Shown here piece by piece: positions 6,958 through 13,018 of a stretch of DNA of 16,727 bases. The DNA comes from Deltaproteobacteria bacterium (GTDB lineage Bacteria > Desulfobacterota > DSM-4660 > Desulfatiglandales > HGW-15): positions 1 to 16,727 of the forward strand of contig JAFDIC010000110.1 in NCBI GenBank assembly GCA_019308525.1, given 5' to 3'. The position numbers and the translations under genes were made by a program. The notes below the pieces were generated by a model, which made no database searches, had not been told where the DNA came from, and saw nothing but the letters and a program-made list of their open reading frames with translations. How positions within the stretch are numbered: the stretch's first letter is position 1; each line of letters begins with the position of its first letter.

Positions 6958-8052
6958 ATCCGGTGGTCTCGTTCCGAGGAACCAGAAGGTTCCGGGGACC
7001 CCTTGAAGGTAGTAAGCAAAATCCTCGCCTCCTAACATGGGCGGGAAGTTTTTCTTGAGTGATCTACTTTTCCCTGCGGATTTGACGATTTCATGAAAGA
7101 GCCCCGTGGTCTTCGGGTGGTTCACCACAGCCGGGTATACTTCCTTTGTCTCCACCCGGGCCTCTCCTCGAAGGCCCCTGGCTGTGTTCTTTGCTTGATG
7201 CTCTATCTCCTCCATGGCCTCCCTGAGCAATTCGGTCTTGAGGGCGCGCACCGACCCTTCCATGACCGCCCTGTCAGGGATGATATTAATGGCGGTTCCA
7301 GCGTGAAACTTGGAAATGGTCACGACCACGCTATCCAGGGGATCCGTCATTCTTGATACAATGGACTGCAAGGCATTGCCTATCTGCAACCCTATGTAAA
7401 CCGGGTCCACGCAGGTATGGGGGAAGGCGGCATGCCCTCCTTTGCCCAGTATCTCAATATGAAAGGTCCCGCAGGCTGCCATGACGGGGCCGTCACAAAC
7501 GCCGATCTCCCCTACCTGTAGACTGGGGCCGGCGTAACAGTGCAGGGCATAGATGGCATCCACCTTGGGATCCTCCATCGCACCCTCCTGGCACATGCGA
7601 AGCCCGCCTGCACCACCTTCCTCTGCGGGCTGGAATATGAACTTTACAGGCCCTGCCAAGTCCTCCTGAATCTTGCCCAAGACAAGGGCGGCACCCACGA
7701 GACAGGCCGTGTGCCCATCATGCCCGCAGGCATGCATGAGCCCGGGTTTCTTGGATACATATGGTTTATCACCCTCTTCTTGAAGGGCCAAACAGTCCAT
7801 GTCGGCCCGAAGGGCGACGCAGGGCCCATCCTTTTCTTCTCCAAGGGTTGCAACAATACCGGTCTCAGCGATATTTTGCCTTATTCGAATGCCGGGGATA
7901 CCTTCAAGCCGCTCCAAGACTCTGCGTGCTGTTTCCACCTCTTCATAGCCTGGCTCAGGATGGGCATGGATCTCGTGTCTCAAGGAGATGACTGCGGGAA
8001 CGATCTCTCGAATGAGGGGCTTGATATCTTGCATGCTGGATCTGTCGCTCAT
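6838..8052 (-). CDS. M20D-family amidohydrolase (hippurate/indole-acetyl-amino-acid hydrolase type)
   Basis: Cytoplasmic metallo-amidohydrolase that cleaves N-acyl amino acid or related amide bonds, 404 residues. The ATG at 8052 is chosen because AAAGGAG lies five to six bases upstream. The frame is open to 8208 but that leader is not family-like. Metal ligands expected for M20D enzymes are present: Cys109 and His111 in MHACGHDGHT, Glu144/Glu145 in QPAEEGG, His171 in YALHCYAG and His373 in PLNHNPKFD. ALRADMDCLALQEE (80-93) and MLGGEDFAYYLQGVPGTFW are further family signatures. A dimerisation (lid) domain fits the middle. The 3' end overlaps the ligase gene by 120 bases on the opposite strand. 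The divergent MFS gene suggests it acts on an imported conjugate. Substrate unknown. Confidence 0.9.
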   Translation of the reverse strand: MSDRSSMQDIKPLIREIVPAVISLRHEIHAHPEPGYEEVETARRVLERLEGIPGIRIRQNIAETGIVATLGEEKDGPCVALRADMDCLALQEEGDKPYVSKKPGLMHACGHDGHTACLVGAALVLGKIQEDLAGPVKFIFQPAEEGGAGGLRMCQEGAMEDPKVDAIYALHCYAGPSLQVGEIGVCDGPVMAACGTFHIEILGKGGHAAFPHTCVDPVYIGLQIGNALQSIVSRMTDPLDSVVVTISKFHAGTAINIIPDRAVMEGSVRALKTELLREAMEEIEHQAKNTARGLRGEARVETKEVYPAVVNHPKTTGLFHEIVKSAGKSRSLKKNFPPMLGGEDFAYYLQGVPGTFWFLGTRPPDLTDYPLNHNPKFDFNDDAMETGIEMHCEIARRFATRWNS

Positions 8053-8338
8053 CTTTTCTCCTTTCCTGTGTTCAGGTTGACTGGTTTTCCCAAAGATCAT
8101 TTTCCCTTGCTTCGTGGTTCCAGGTGGCTTAAGCAAGGGCTCTGGTCGGCCTGCTGGATACTCTTTACCGCTATACCAAAGTGATGGATATGCATTGCTT
8201 TCATCCATTCACCTCCCCACAGGTAATTGTTGTAATGTTCGCGCGTATCCAGTAAACAATATGGAACTCAGAGAGGATACAATACTATTATGGAGACCTA
8301 TACAGTGTCAAATTTGACCGTCGAATCATAGTCGTTCG
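8053..8338. other. Divergent intergenic region between amidohydrolase and MFS transporter
   Basis: This 286-base region must carry the start signals of both genes. It includes AT-rich elements around 8240-8295, with TACAAT and CTATTAT as possible -10 boxes. I cannot pair these with well-spaced -35 boxes, and I see no clear operator palindrome. Confidence 0.4.
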
Positions 8339-9601
8339 ATGGGGTCCGAAGCCTGGATGCTGATAATGGGAAGAATATTCTATGGATGGTGGGTCGTACT
8401 TGCCTGCTCTCTATTGACGACATATGTAGCCGGTGTGGTCTTTTCCGGGTTCACCGCTTTTTTTCAGCCGATCAGAGAGACGTTCGGTTGGAGCTACACA
8501 GAGGTTTCCCTGGCCACGAGCATTCGGGGCCTGGAAATGGGCATATTTGCCCCCTTTGTCGGGGCCCTGGTGGATCGTTACGGGGCCAGGAGGCTTATCA
8601 TTTTCGGAACCGTGACAATTGGCCTCGGTCTCATCCTGCTTGGTTTTACACAATCTCTCTCCATGTTCTATGGCGCCTTCCTTTTGATAGCATTTGGAGC
8701 GGGCGGGTGTGCTGCGGTCGTACTCACCACCGCAGTCGTCAACTGGTTTGACAGGAAAGTCGGGGTTGCACTCGCAGTAATGGGTGCCGGTGTCGGTGCG
8801 GGCGGGTTGATGATTCCTGTTATCGTCTGGTTGATAGATGTCTACCAATGGAGAACCGCCCTCTTTGTTCTTGGCACTGGCATGTGGGTTATCGGGTTGC
8901 CGTTGTCCCTGCTCATTCGTAATAGCCCGGAGGAATACGGGTACGCGCCAGACGGCGAAATCTTAAGGCCCAGCACCGCTGAGAGGGTTGTCCAGAGTGA
9001 CACCGTGGAGCTTGGTCTAAAAGACGCCCTCGGGGAAAGGTCCTTCCTGTATCTGAACGTGGCAGAATTCATCCGGTTCATGGTTTTTGGCGCGGTATCT
9101 GTACACGTTATGCCTTATTTTGACAGCATCGGGATGGATCGGCGTTCCGCAGGATTTGTAGCAGCAGCGATTCCATTATTCAGTATCCTTGGAAGATTCT
9201 TCTTTGGCAGGCTGGGTGATATCCGGGACAAGAAAAAGATCCTGGCATGGTCATTTTTTGTCATGAGCCTGGGAACAGGGGCATTCTGCTTCGTGAAAGC
9301 CCGCTTGCTGATTATTCCGTTTCTACTCCTCTTCTCGACAGGCCTCGGAGGGGCGATGGTCTTGAGATCCGCCTTTCTGAGGGAGTATTTTGGGAGGGCT
9401 TCCTTCGGGAAATTGATAGGTATCCTGATGGGATCTGGATCCCTTGGAGGAGTCCTGGGACCCCTTATGTCAGGCTGGGCATATGATACATTTGGTGGTT
9501 ACGGCTTCATCTGGCTTTTCTTCGGCTGTATCATGTTGCTCGCAACAGGCCTGGTCATGAGGATTCGGGTGGAAAACGTCAAATCTCTCGCAGAAAGTTG
9601 A
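8339..9601 (+). CDS. MFS transporter, OFA/monocarboxylate-like
   Basis: Inner-membrane carrier of the major facilitator superfamily, 420 residues with about 12 hydrophobic segments. The opening FYGWWVVLACSLL, followed by FFQPIRETFGWSYTEVSLA, is characteristic of the oxalate:formate antiporter/monocarboxylate branch. The first cytoplasmic loop motif appears as GALVDRYGARRLI (about 74-86) and its second-half counterpart as GRLGDIRDKKKIL (about 291-303). A charged central loop lies near 205-235. In-frame start options are ATG at 8339, 8357 and 8366. None has a strong ribosome site, and the last would begin just before the conserved GRIFYGWW. The likely substrate is a small organic acid. The adjoining ligase and amidohydrolase support a role in carboxylate uptake, but this is inference. 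Confidence 0.85.
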   Translation: MGSEAWMLIMGRIFYGWWVVLACSLLTTYVAGVVFSGFTAFFQPIRETFGWSYTEVSLATSIRGLEMGIFAPFVGALVDRYGARRLIIFGTVTIGLGLILLGFTQSLSMFYGAFLLIAFGAGGCAAVVLTTAVVNWFDRKVGVALAVMGAGVGAGGLMIPVIVWLIDVYQWRTALFVLGTGMWVIGLPLSLLIRNSPEEYGYAPDGEILRPSTAERVVQSDTVELGLKDALGERSFLYLNVAEFIRFMVFGAVSVHVMPYFDSIGMDRRSAGFVAAAIPLFSILGRFFFGRLGDIRDKKKILAWSFFVMSLGTGAFCFVKARLLIIPFLLLFSTGLGGAMVLRSAFLREYFGRASFGKLIGILMGSGSLGGVLGPLMSGWAYDTFGGYGFIWLFFGCIMLLATGLVMRIRVENVKSLAES

Positions 9602-9835
9602 TCTGTCAAAATACTCAATGCATCCCTGCTTCCCATGCGCATCTCCGCTCCGTCTCCACCACATTTTTGCGGAGGCGCTTTCCGGTCCAGGTAAAGGAAA
9701 AGGCCAGGAAAGGGGCACAGGCGGAGCAGAGCAAGAAAGCGCCGGCACCCCGATCAATCTTCTCTTGAAGAACTAACGGAAACGTGGATCATAGCGAGTC
9801 GTCATTCCAAGGTTTCCCTGGCGAGGACCCAGTTT
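9602..9835. other. Intergenic spacer downstream of the MFS gene
   Basis: A 234-base spacer between the MFS stop and the stop of the convergent HTH gene. CTCCGC/GCGGAG arms near 9644-9675 could form a weak long-loop hairpin. I see no other structure and no defensible gene. Confidence 0.4.
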
Positions 9836-10006
9836 CTACTTCTTTTCGTTATTGGCGATCCATTTGTCAATGGCCTCCTTGTTGAATCGCCACACATTGC
9901 CTATCCTGACCGAAGGTATCTTACCCGTGGCGGCGTGCTTGAGTATGGTCATTTCGTGCAACTTCAGATACTTGGCTACTTCCTTGGTTGTCATTATCTC
10001 CGGCAT
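9836..10006 (-). CDS. Excisionase/MerR-type helix-turn-helix DNA-binding protein (HTH_17)
   Basis: A 56-residue protein with a strong ribosome site (GGGAGGGG before the ATG at 10006). Its sequence begins MPEIMTTKEVAKYLKL, continues with a second helix and the wing GKIPSVRIGNVWRF, and closes with NKEAIDKWIANNEKK. This is the classic excisionase-family winged helix: (T)xxEVAxxL, then GKIPxxRIGxxWRF, then IxxWI. Such proteins act as recombination directionality factors of integrases or as stand-alone regulators. No integrase or attachment site is visible nearby, so a small chromosomal regulator is at least as likely. Confidence 0.85.
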   Translation of the reverse strand: MPEIMTTKEVAKYLKLHEMTILKHAATGKIPSVRIGNVWRFNKEAIDKWIANNEKK

Positions 10007-10425
10007 GGTACCCCTCCCATTCTATTGAAATTGCAGGCAAATCAAGCCACAATAGCTGGGTGTAAAGTATTTCGGCGAAGACAAACCTAACCCCTCTCAG
10101 TGTTGAATGCCTGTATTGAAGTTTAGCAAAATGGGTGCCAGTTCTGGTGTAGACAAAAATATCCCGTAATATCAAGCAATTACAGAAGAATCCTCTGCGC
10201 CGCGGCCCTTTGAGGAGGGAAAAGTTTTTCTATTTTGGGAAATAGAATTCCACTTTTTTGTAAGCCATTACCTTTTTTCACAAATTGGCCAAAAATGAGC
10301 TTGGTTAGAGGTCAGCTCTTCCTTTTCAGATGGATCGATCGAGGGTAAGGAGCAGACGTGAGAAGTATTGAAGAGTTATGTCGAGGACTTGAGGCGCAAA
10401 GAAATTTCAGAAGACATCACTGGGA
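10007..10425. other. AT-rich intergenic interval with a hairpin
   Basis: Between the HTH gene and the end of the diadenylate cyclase gene I see no certain gene. The stretch upstream of the HTH gene probably contains its promoter. A perfect 8-bp hairpin lies at 10228-10247, and the palindrome TTGGCCAA sits shortly after it. A short GTG-initiated frame from 10358 has AAGGAG upstream but runs antisense into the cyclase and is not recognisable. Confidence 0.45.
10228..10247. repeat. 8-bp AT-rich inverted repeat
   Basis: TTCTATTT, loop TGGG, AAATAGAA. Followed on the plus strand by CACTTTTTTG and on the minus strand by AAAC, so it could be a weak plus-strand terminator of an unseen transcript or an operator site. 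Function unknown. Confidence 0.45.
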
Positions 10426-11031
10426 TCACCCGCTCTTGCTCACGACCGTTATGTCACGCTCGGTTTTCTCCTTGATCACACCGGTCAGGTGATGTCCGTA
10501 TTTGCTAAGCATCCAGAGCTCCGGGATTATCTCTGATACCAACTCACCGTCATCGAATACGCGCACAACAGAGCTTTCCGATGCCACCACTGCCACTGCT
10601 TGGGTCTCCCTGGTGATAGAGGCGGCAGCCATGTGCCGAGAGCCGAAACCCAGCGGTAAGGAGATGCCTTCTGATGATGCGTCTATGTAACGGCATGCAG
10701 AAAGAACGATTCCCTCGTCGGAGACAATGAACGCTCCGTCAAGTTGCGCGAGCTCCTTCACGGTTTCCCTCATATTGGGATCGGATATTCTCTTGGATTC
10801 TGGGGGATGCCCCTTCAGGGGGTCGAGTATGAGGGGTTTCGAACGCCTAAGCACCTTTTCAGAGTCAGACACGACGAAGAGGGTACCTATCCTTCTGCCT
10901 TCACGTCCTTCTCTGGCTATTTCGAGAGAGAGTAGCAGGACCTCTTCCAGGGTCCGTAGATTGACCTTCCTCTCGGCTGTACAGACGTCGCACAACAGGG
11001 GTAATGTCCGCATAGTTCTTGTTGCCATCAC
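10426..11031 (-). CDS. Diadenylate cyclase (DAC/DisA_N domain), c-di-AMP synthase
   Basis: Predicted to condense two ATP into cyclic di-AMP. The canonical-start frame (GTG at 11031, ATG at 11028) gives 201 residues. The DAC domain occupies about 93-170, with AQLDGAFIVSDEGIVL (DGA at 98-100), LPLGFGSRHMAAASIT (RHxAA at 132-136), then AVAVVASESSVVRVFDDGELVSEI. DGA and RHxxA are the two active-site signatures. It has no membrane segments (unlike CdaA) and no C-terminal HhH domain (unlike DisA), so it is a soluble stand-alone form. The same frame stays open upstream to 11163 and encodes protein-like sequence (KIRDQRARRQSW, GFFALQVEYSRAQEYRYK), so the real N-terminus is probably about 40 residues longer. 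That stretch has no ATG, GTG or TTG. The preceding small gene overlaps it by about 31 bases. Confidence 0.85.
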   Translation of the reverse strand: MMATRTMRTLPLLCDVCTAERKVNLRTLEEVLLLSLEIAREGREGRRIGTLFVVSDSEKVLRRSKPLILDPLKGHPPESKRISDPNMRETVKELAQLDGAFIVSDEGIVLSACRYIDASSEGISLPLGFGSRHMAAASITRETQAVAVVASESSVVRVFDDGELVSEIIPELWMLSKYGHHLTGVIKEKTERDITVVSKSG

Positions 11032-11132
11032 CTTGTACCGGTATTCTTGGGCCCTGGAATATTCTACCTGTAGGGCAAAGAATCCAGGGGTCAGAATCCA
11101 GCTCTGCCGCCGGGCCCTCTGGTCCCGGATCT

Positions 11133-11498
11133 TTACTGCATCGAGGAAGAGGATGGGGAAGTCTCAAGGTAGTTCAGCGAATTTCTGACCAATTTCTGGA
11201 TATAGGTTCCTTTTTCCGACACCTTCAAGTCCAGCTCGTCACATACCTCGTAAGGTACCCAAAGGTAGAACCTCACCTTCCCATCCTCTAGTGGGAACTC
11301 CTCCACCTCTAGTGCTTTACCCTTGTCCCAGCCACCCAGGTATGCATTTATCAGGCCCTTGATAATCGTTCCAATAGGGACTTTTCTATTTTGAGATATT
11401 TGCTCCAAGTCTCCATACTCAGAACTATCAAGCTCTCCCTGGTAGATCCTGGCATGGGTATCCCTGCTAAGGTTCCGGTCCCCTTCGGAACAATGCAT
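11133..11498 (-). CDS. Small protein with a ribbon-helix-helix-like segment, upstream of the cyclase
   Basis: A 121-residue reading frame. Its C-terminal half, FYLWVPYEVCDELDLKVSEKG followed by TYIQKLVRNSLNYL, has the beta-strand/helix/helix pattern of Arc/CopG-type DNA-binding proteins. An earlier VPIGTIIKGLINAYLGGW segment also looks helical and could be a second such unit. It ends inside the open frame of the diadenylate cyclase gene, in the +1 relative frame, so the two are probably co-transcribed and translationally linked. The ATG at 11498 has AGGAG about 15 bases upstream (long) and a weak AGGT closer in, so the start is uncertain. The family is not firmly recognised. A transcription regulator of the operon is a plausible inference. 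Confidence 0.6.
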   Translation of the reverse strand: MHCSEGDRNLSRDTHARIYQGELDSSEYGDLEQISQNRKVPIGTIIKGLINAYLGGWDKGKALEVEEFPLEDGKVRFYLWVPYEVCDELDLKVSEKGTYIQKLVRNSLNYLETSPSSSSMQ

Positions 11499-11566
11499 TC
11501 TACCTGTGAGCCTCTCCTTTTGCAGGTGTTTTACCTTCCTGAGCCGGAAGAATATTCTATAGGAAT

Positions 11567-11595
11567 TCTTTAAGTCGATTTTTCCGGGTTGTCAA
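11567..11595 (-). promoter_or_regulatory. Candidate promoter of the RHH-like / diadenylate cyclase operon
   Basis: A perfect TTGACA (minus strand, 11590-11595) is followed after 17 bases by TAAAGA (11567-11572), a poor -10 box. It lies about 70 bases upstream of the ATG at 11498. Confidence 0.35.
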
Positions 11596-11666
11596 GGTGT
11601 GTTTTGGTCCCCGGAACCTGGGGTCATTTTCGGGCAAGACCTGCTTGGGAAAAGCTGGCTTGGCCC

Positions 11667-11697
11667 TTGACACCGGGGAAAGCGTGTTTAATATAAT
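11667..11697 (+). promoter_or_regulatory. Candidate sigma-70-type promoter of hsp20
   Basis: TTGACA at 11667-11672 is followed by TAATAT (11689-11694, spacer 16) or overlapping TATAAT (11692-11697, spacer 19). This predicts a leader of about 100 bases before the hsp20 ATG at 11801. I do not see a clear heat-shock (sigma-32) promoter or a CIRCE-type inverted repeat here. Confidence 0.55.
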
Positions 11698-11800
11698 TAC
11701 GAAAATTTGGTAAGTTCCTGTTATTGTGGTATAAACTGAATGTAGCTTGGCGCAGCGCGGAGCTGCGGAACTATCACAGGGATTGGAGGAGGTGATTGAT

Positions 11801-12250
11801 ATGACACAGATGATCCCGTGGCACGAAAGAAGAGAGGTTGACCGTCTAAGGAGTCAAATCGATCGAGTTTTCCGTGACTTTTTCGATATGAAGCCCTTTC
11901 GCCTGCCCTTTGAAGGGAGTGATTGGGTACCGGCGGTAGACGTTTCCGAGACTGACAAGGAGATCCTGGTTCACGCTGAGGTCCCAGGGATGAATCCAAA
12001 GGACATGGATATCTCTTTGAACGGCAGGCTCCTGACGATAAAAGGGGAAAAGAAGCAGGAGCAAGAGGAGAAAGAAAAGAATTTTCACCGGCTCGAGCGG
12101 ACATACGGGTCTTTCATCAGATCCTTTGAATTGCCTGCGGATGTGGACCCGGACAAGGTAAAGGCCTCTTATAAGGACGGGGTCCTGACTTTGACCCTGC
12201 CCAAGGCCAGGGAGCAAGAGGTAAAGAAGATAGAGATAAAGACGGGCTGA
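11801..12250 (+). CDS. Small heat-shock protein, Hsp20/alpha-crystallin family
   Basis: ATP-independent holdase that binds unfolding proteins and hands them to ClpB/DnaK, 149 residues, cytoplasmic. An N-terminal helical arm (about 1-40, RSQIDRVFRDFFDM) precedes the alpha-crystallin domain (about 42-135: WVPAVDVSETDKEILVHAEVPG, LTIKGEK, RTYGSFIRSFELPADVD, ASYKDGVLTLTLPK). The C-terminal IEI (144-146) is the I-x-I oligomerisation motif. The ATG at 11801 is chosen for its GGAGGAGGT ribosome site eight bases upstream; an upstream TTG at 11747 only adds non-family residues. The gene converges with the chaperone operon and shares its terminator. Codon use resembles its neighbours. Confidence 0.95.
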   Translation: MTQMIPWHERREVDRLRSQIDRVFRDFFDMKPFRLPFEGSDWVPAVDVSETDKEILVHAEVPGMNPKDMDISLNGRLLTIKGEKKQEQEEKEKNFHRLERTYGSFIRSFELPADVDPDKVKASYKDGVLTLTLPKAREQEVKKIEIKTG

Positions 12251-12254
12251 CCAG

Positions 12255-12303
12255 TAGAGAAAAGAAGCGGGCCGCTGACTCGGCGGCCCGCTTCTTTTCT
12301 CTA
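12255..12303. terminator. Bidirectional intrinsic terminator, perfect 21-bp stem
   Basis: Arms 12255-12275 and 12283-12303 are exact reverse complements with a 7-base loop (TGACTCG). The core is GCGGGCCGC/GCGGCCCGC, flanked by A-rich and T-rich outer arms (AGAAAAGAAG / CTTCTTTTCT). These supply T-rich tails in both directions. It begins four bases after the hsp20 stop, and its right arm ends with the last base of the sigma-factor stop codon. Confidence 0.93.
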
Positions 12304-12975
12304 TTTTGTTCCTTTCTTCCTTTTCACCTCTTCCCTCGCCGAACCCAGGGCGTCGAGTGTCTCCTTGACGGATAGGTTCATGACATAGGCGACCTCCTGG
12401 GGTGGAAGACGGTCCCGCTCATGCAGGAGCAATACCTTTCGTGACCGTGGAGGCAGGTCATAGATCTCCTCTTCCTCAAACTCAACAGCTTCCTCGGGTA
12501 GAATGGAACGATCCTCTATAACATCTTCCCATCGGGTAAAATCATCCGGCTGGTGCCACTCCCAGAACGACTGGTCGTCATCGGAGCCGTTGTCGGAAGG
12601 AACAGGGGCTTCGAGAGAGATGGTTTCCACGTTTTCCAATCGGACCTGCTTCCACACTTCCCGCTGTACCACCCGCTGTAGTATACCAAGCAGCCAGGCT
12701 TTCATGCTGATGTCCCGTGGCCTGTTGCGCCTGGCTCTCCATGCCCTCAGAAGAGCTTCACCAACCAGGTCCTCGGGTTTGAGATCGTCTTCCGGAAAGT
12801 GCCCCAGGTATTGATGGTATCGAATCTCCCTCTCTGCAAAGCGTTTGAGGTCATCAAGGTAAGGCTCTGCCAACCGGTTGAACGCACTACGATCTCCCTT
12901 CAAGGCCGCCTCCCATGGGGCCCCCTCAACGTGCTTCGTGCCATTCATTGGTCGGTCAATGTGACTTTTGCCCAT
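12301..12975 (-). CDS. RNA polymerase sigma factor, sigma-70/ECF-like
   Basis: A 224-residue protein with a sigma region 2-like part (about 28-110: AFNRLAEPYLDDLKRFAERE, DDLKPEDLVGEALLRAWRA, MKAWLLGILQRVVQREVWKQ) and a region 4-like part (about 165-220: YDLPPRSRKVLLLHERDRLP, PQEVAYVMNLSVKETLDALG). A highly acidic linker (about 129-172) joins them. That linker, and a region 2 with an insertion (RYHQYLGHFPEDD), make it divergent from ordinary ECF factors. The gene follows clpB by 43 bases on the same strand, so it is probably the last gene of the chaperone operon and may direct transcription of stress genes. Start at 12975 is supported by CAGGGG seven bases upstream, and an ATG at 12948 is an alternative. 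No anti-sigma gene is next to it. Confidence 0.75.
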   Translation of the reverse strand: MGKSHIDRPMNGTKHVEGAPWEAALKGDRSAFNRLAEPYLDDLKRFAEREIRYHQYLGHFPEDDLKPEDLVGEALLRAWRARRNRPRDISMKAWLLGILQRVVQREVWKQVRLENVETISLEAPVPSDNGSDDDQSFWEWHQPDDFTRWEDVIEDRSILPEEAVEFEEEEIYDLPPRSRKVLLLHERDRLPPQEVAYVMNLSVKETLDALGSAREEVKRKKGTK

Positions 12976-13018
12976 GACATACCCCTGGCCGATACCTCGT
13001 GGTTTGGTTCACACACAA

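Larger units (their letters stand above)
11499..11800. other. Divergent regulatory region between the cyclase operon and hsp20
   Basis: About 300 bases containing back-to-back TTGACA boxes: minus strand at 11590-11595 and plus strand at 11667-11672. They lie within an 8-bp inverted repeat (TGTCAAGG at 11590-11597, CCTTGACA at 11665-11672). An imperfect palindrome with AAGAAT/ATTCTT arms (11548-11570) overlaps the presumed start region of the minus-strand operon. The roughly 100-base hsp20 leader can form several short helices. Confidence 0.5.

Noticed and set aside
7540..8184. 214-codon plus-strand frame over the amidohydrolase
   Set aside because: Complementary to the metal-site region of a clear M20D gene; low-complexity shadow.
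8053..8208. N-terminal extension of the amidohydrolase to 8208
   Set aside because: ATG 8052 has a strong AAAGGAG and begins where the family begins; the extension is proline-rich and not family-like.
10358..10489. GTG-initiated 43-codon frame with AAGGAG upstream
   Set aside because: Runs antisense into the end of the cyclase gene and has no family character; the ribosome-like sequence may be chance.
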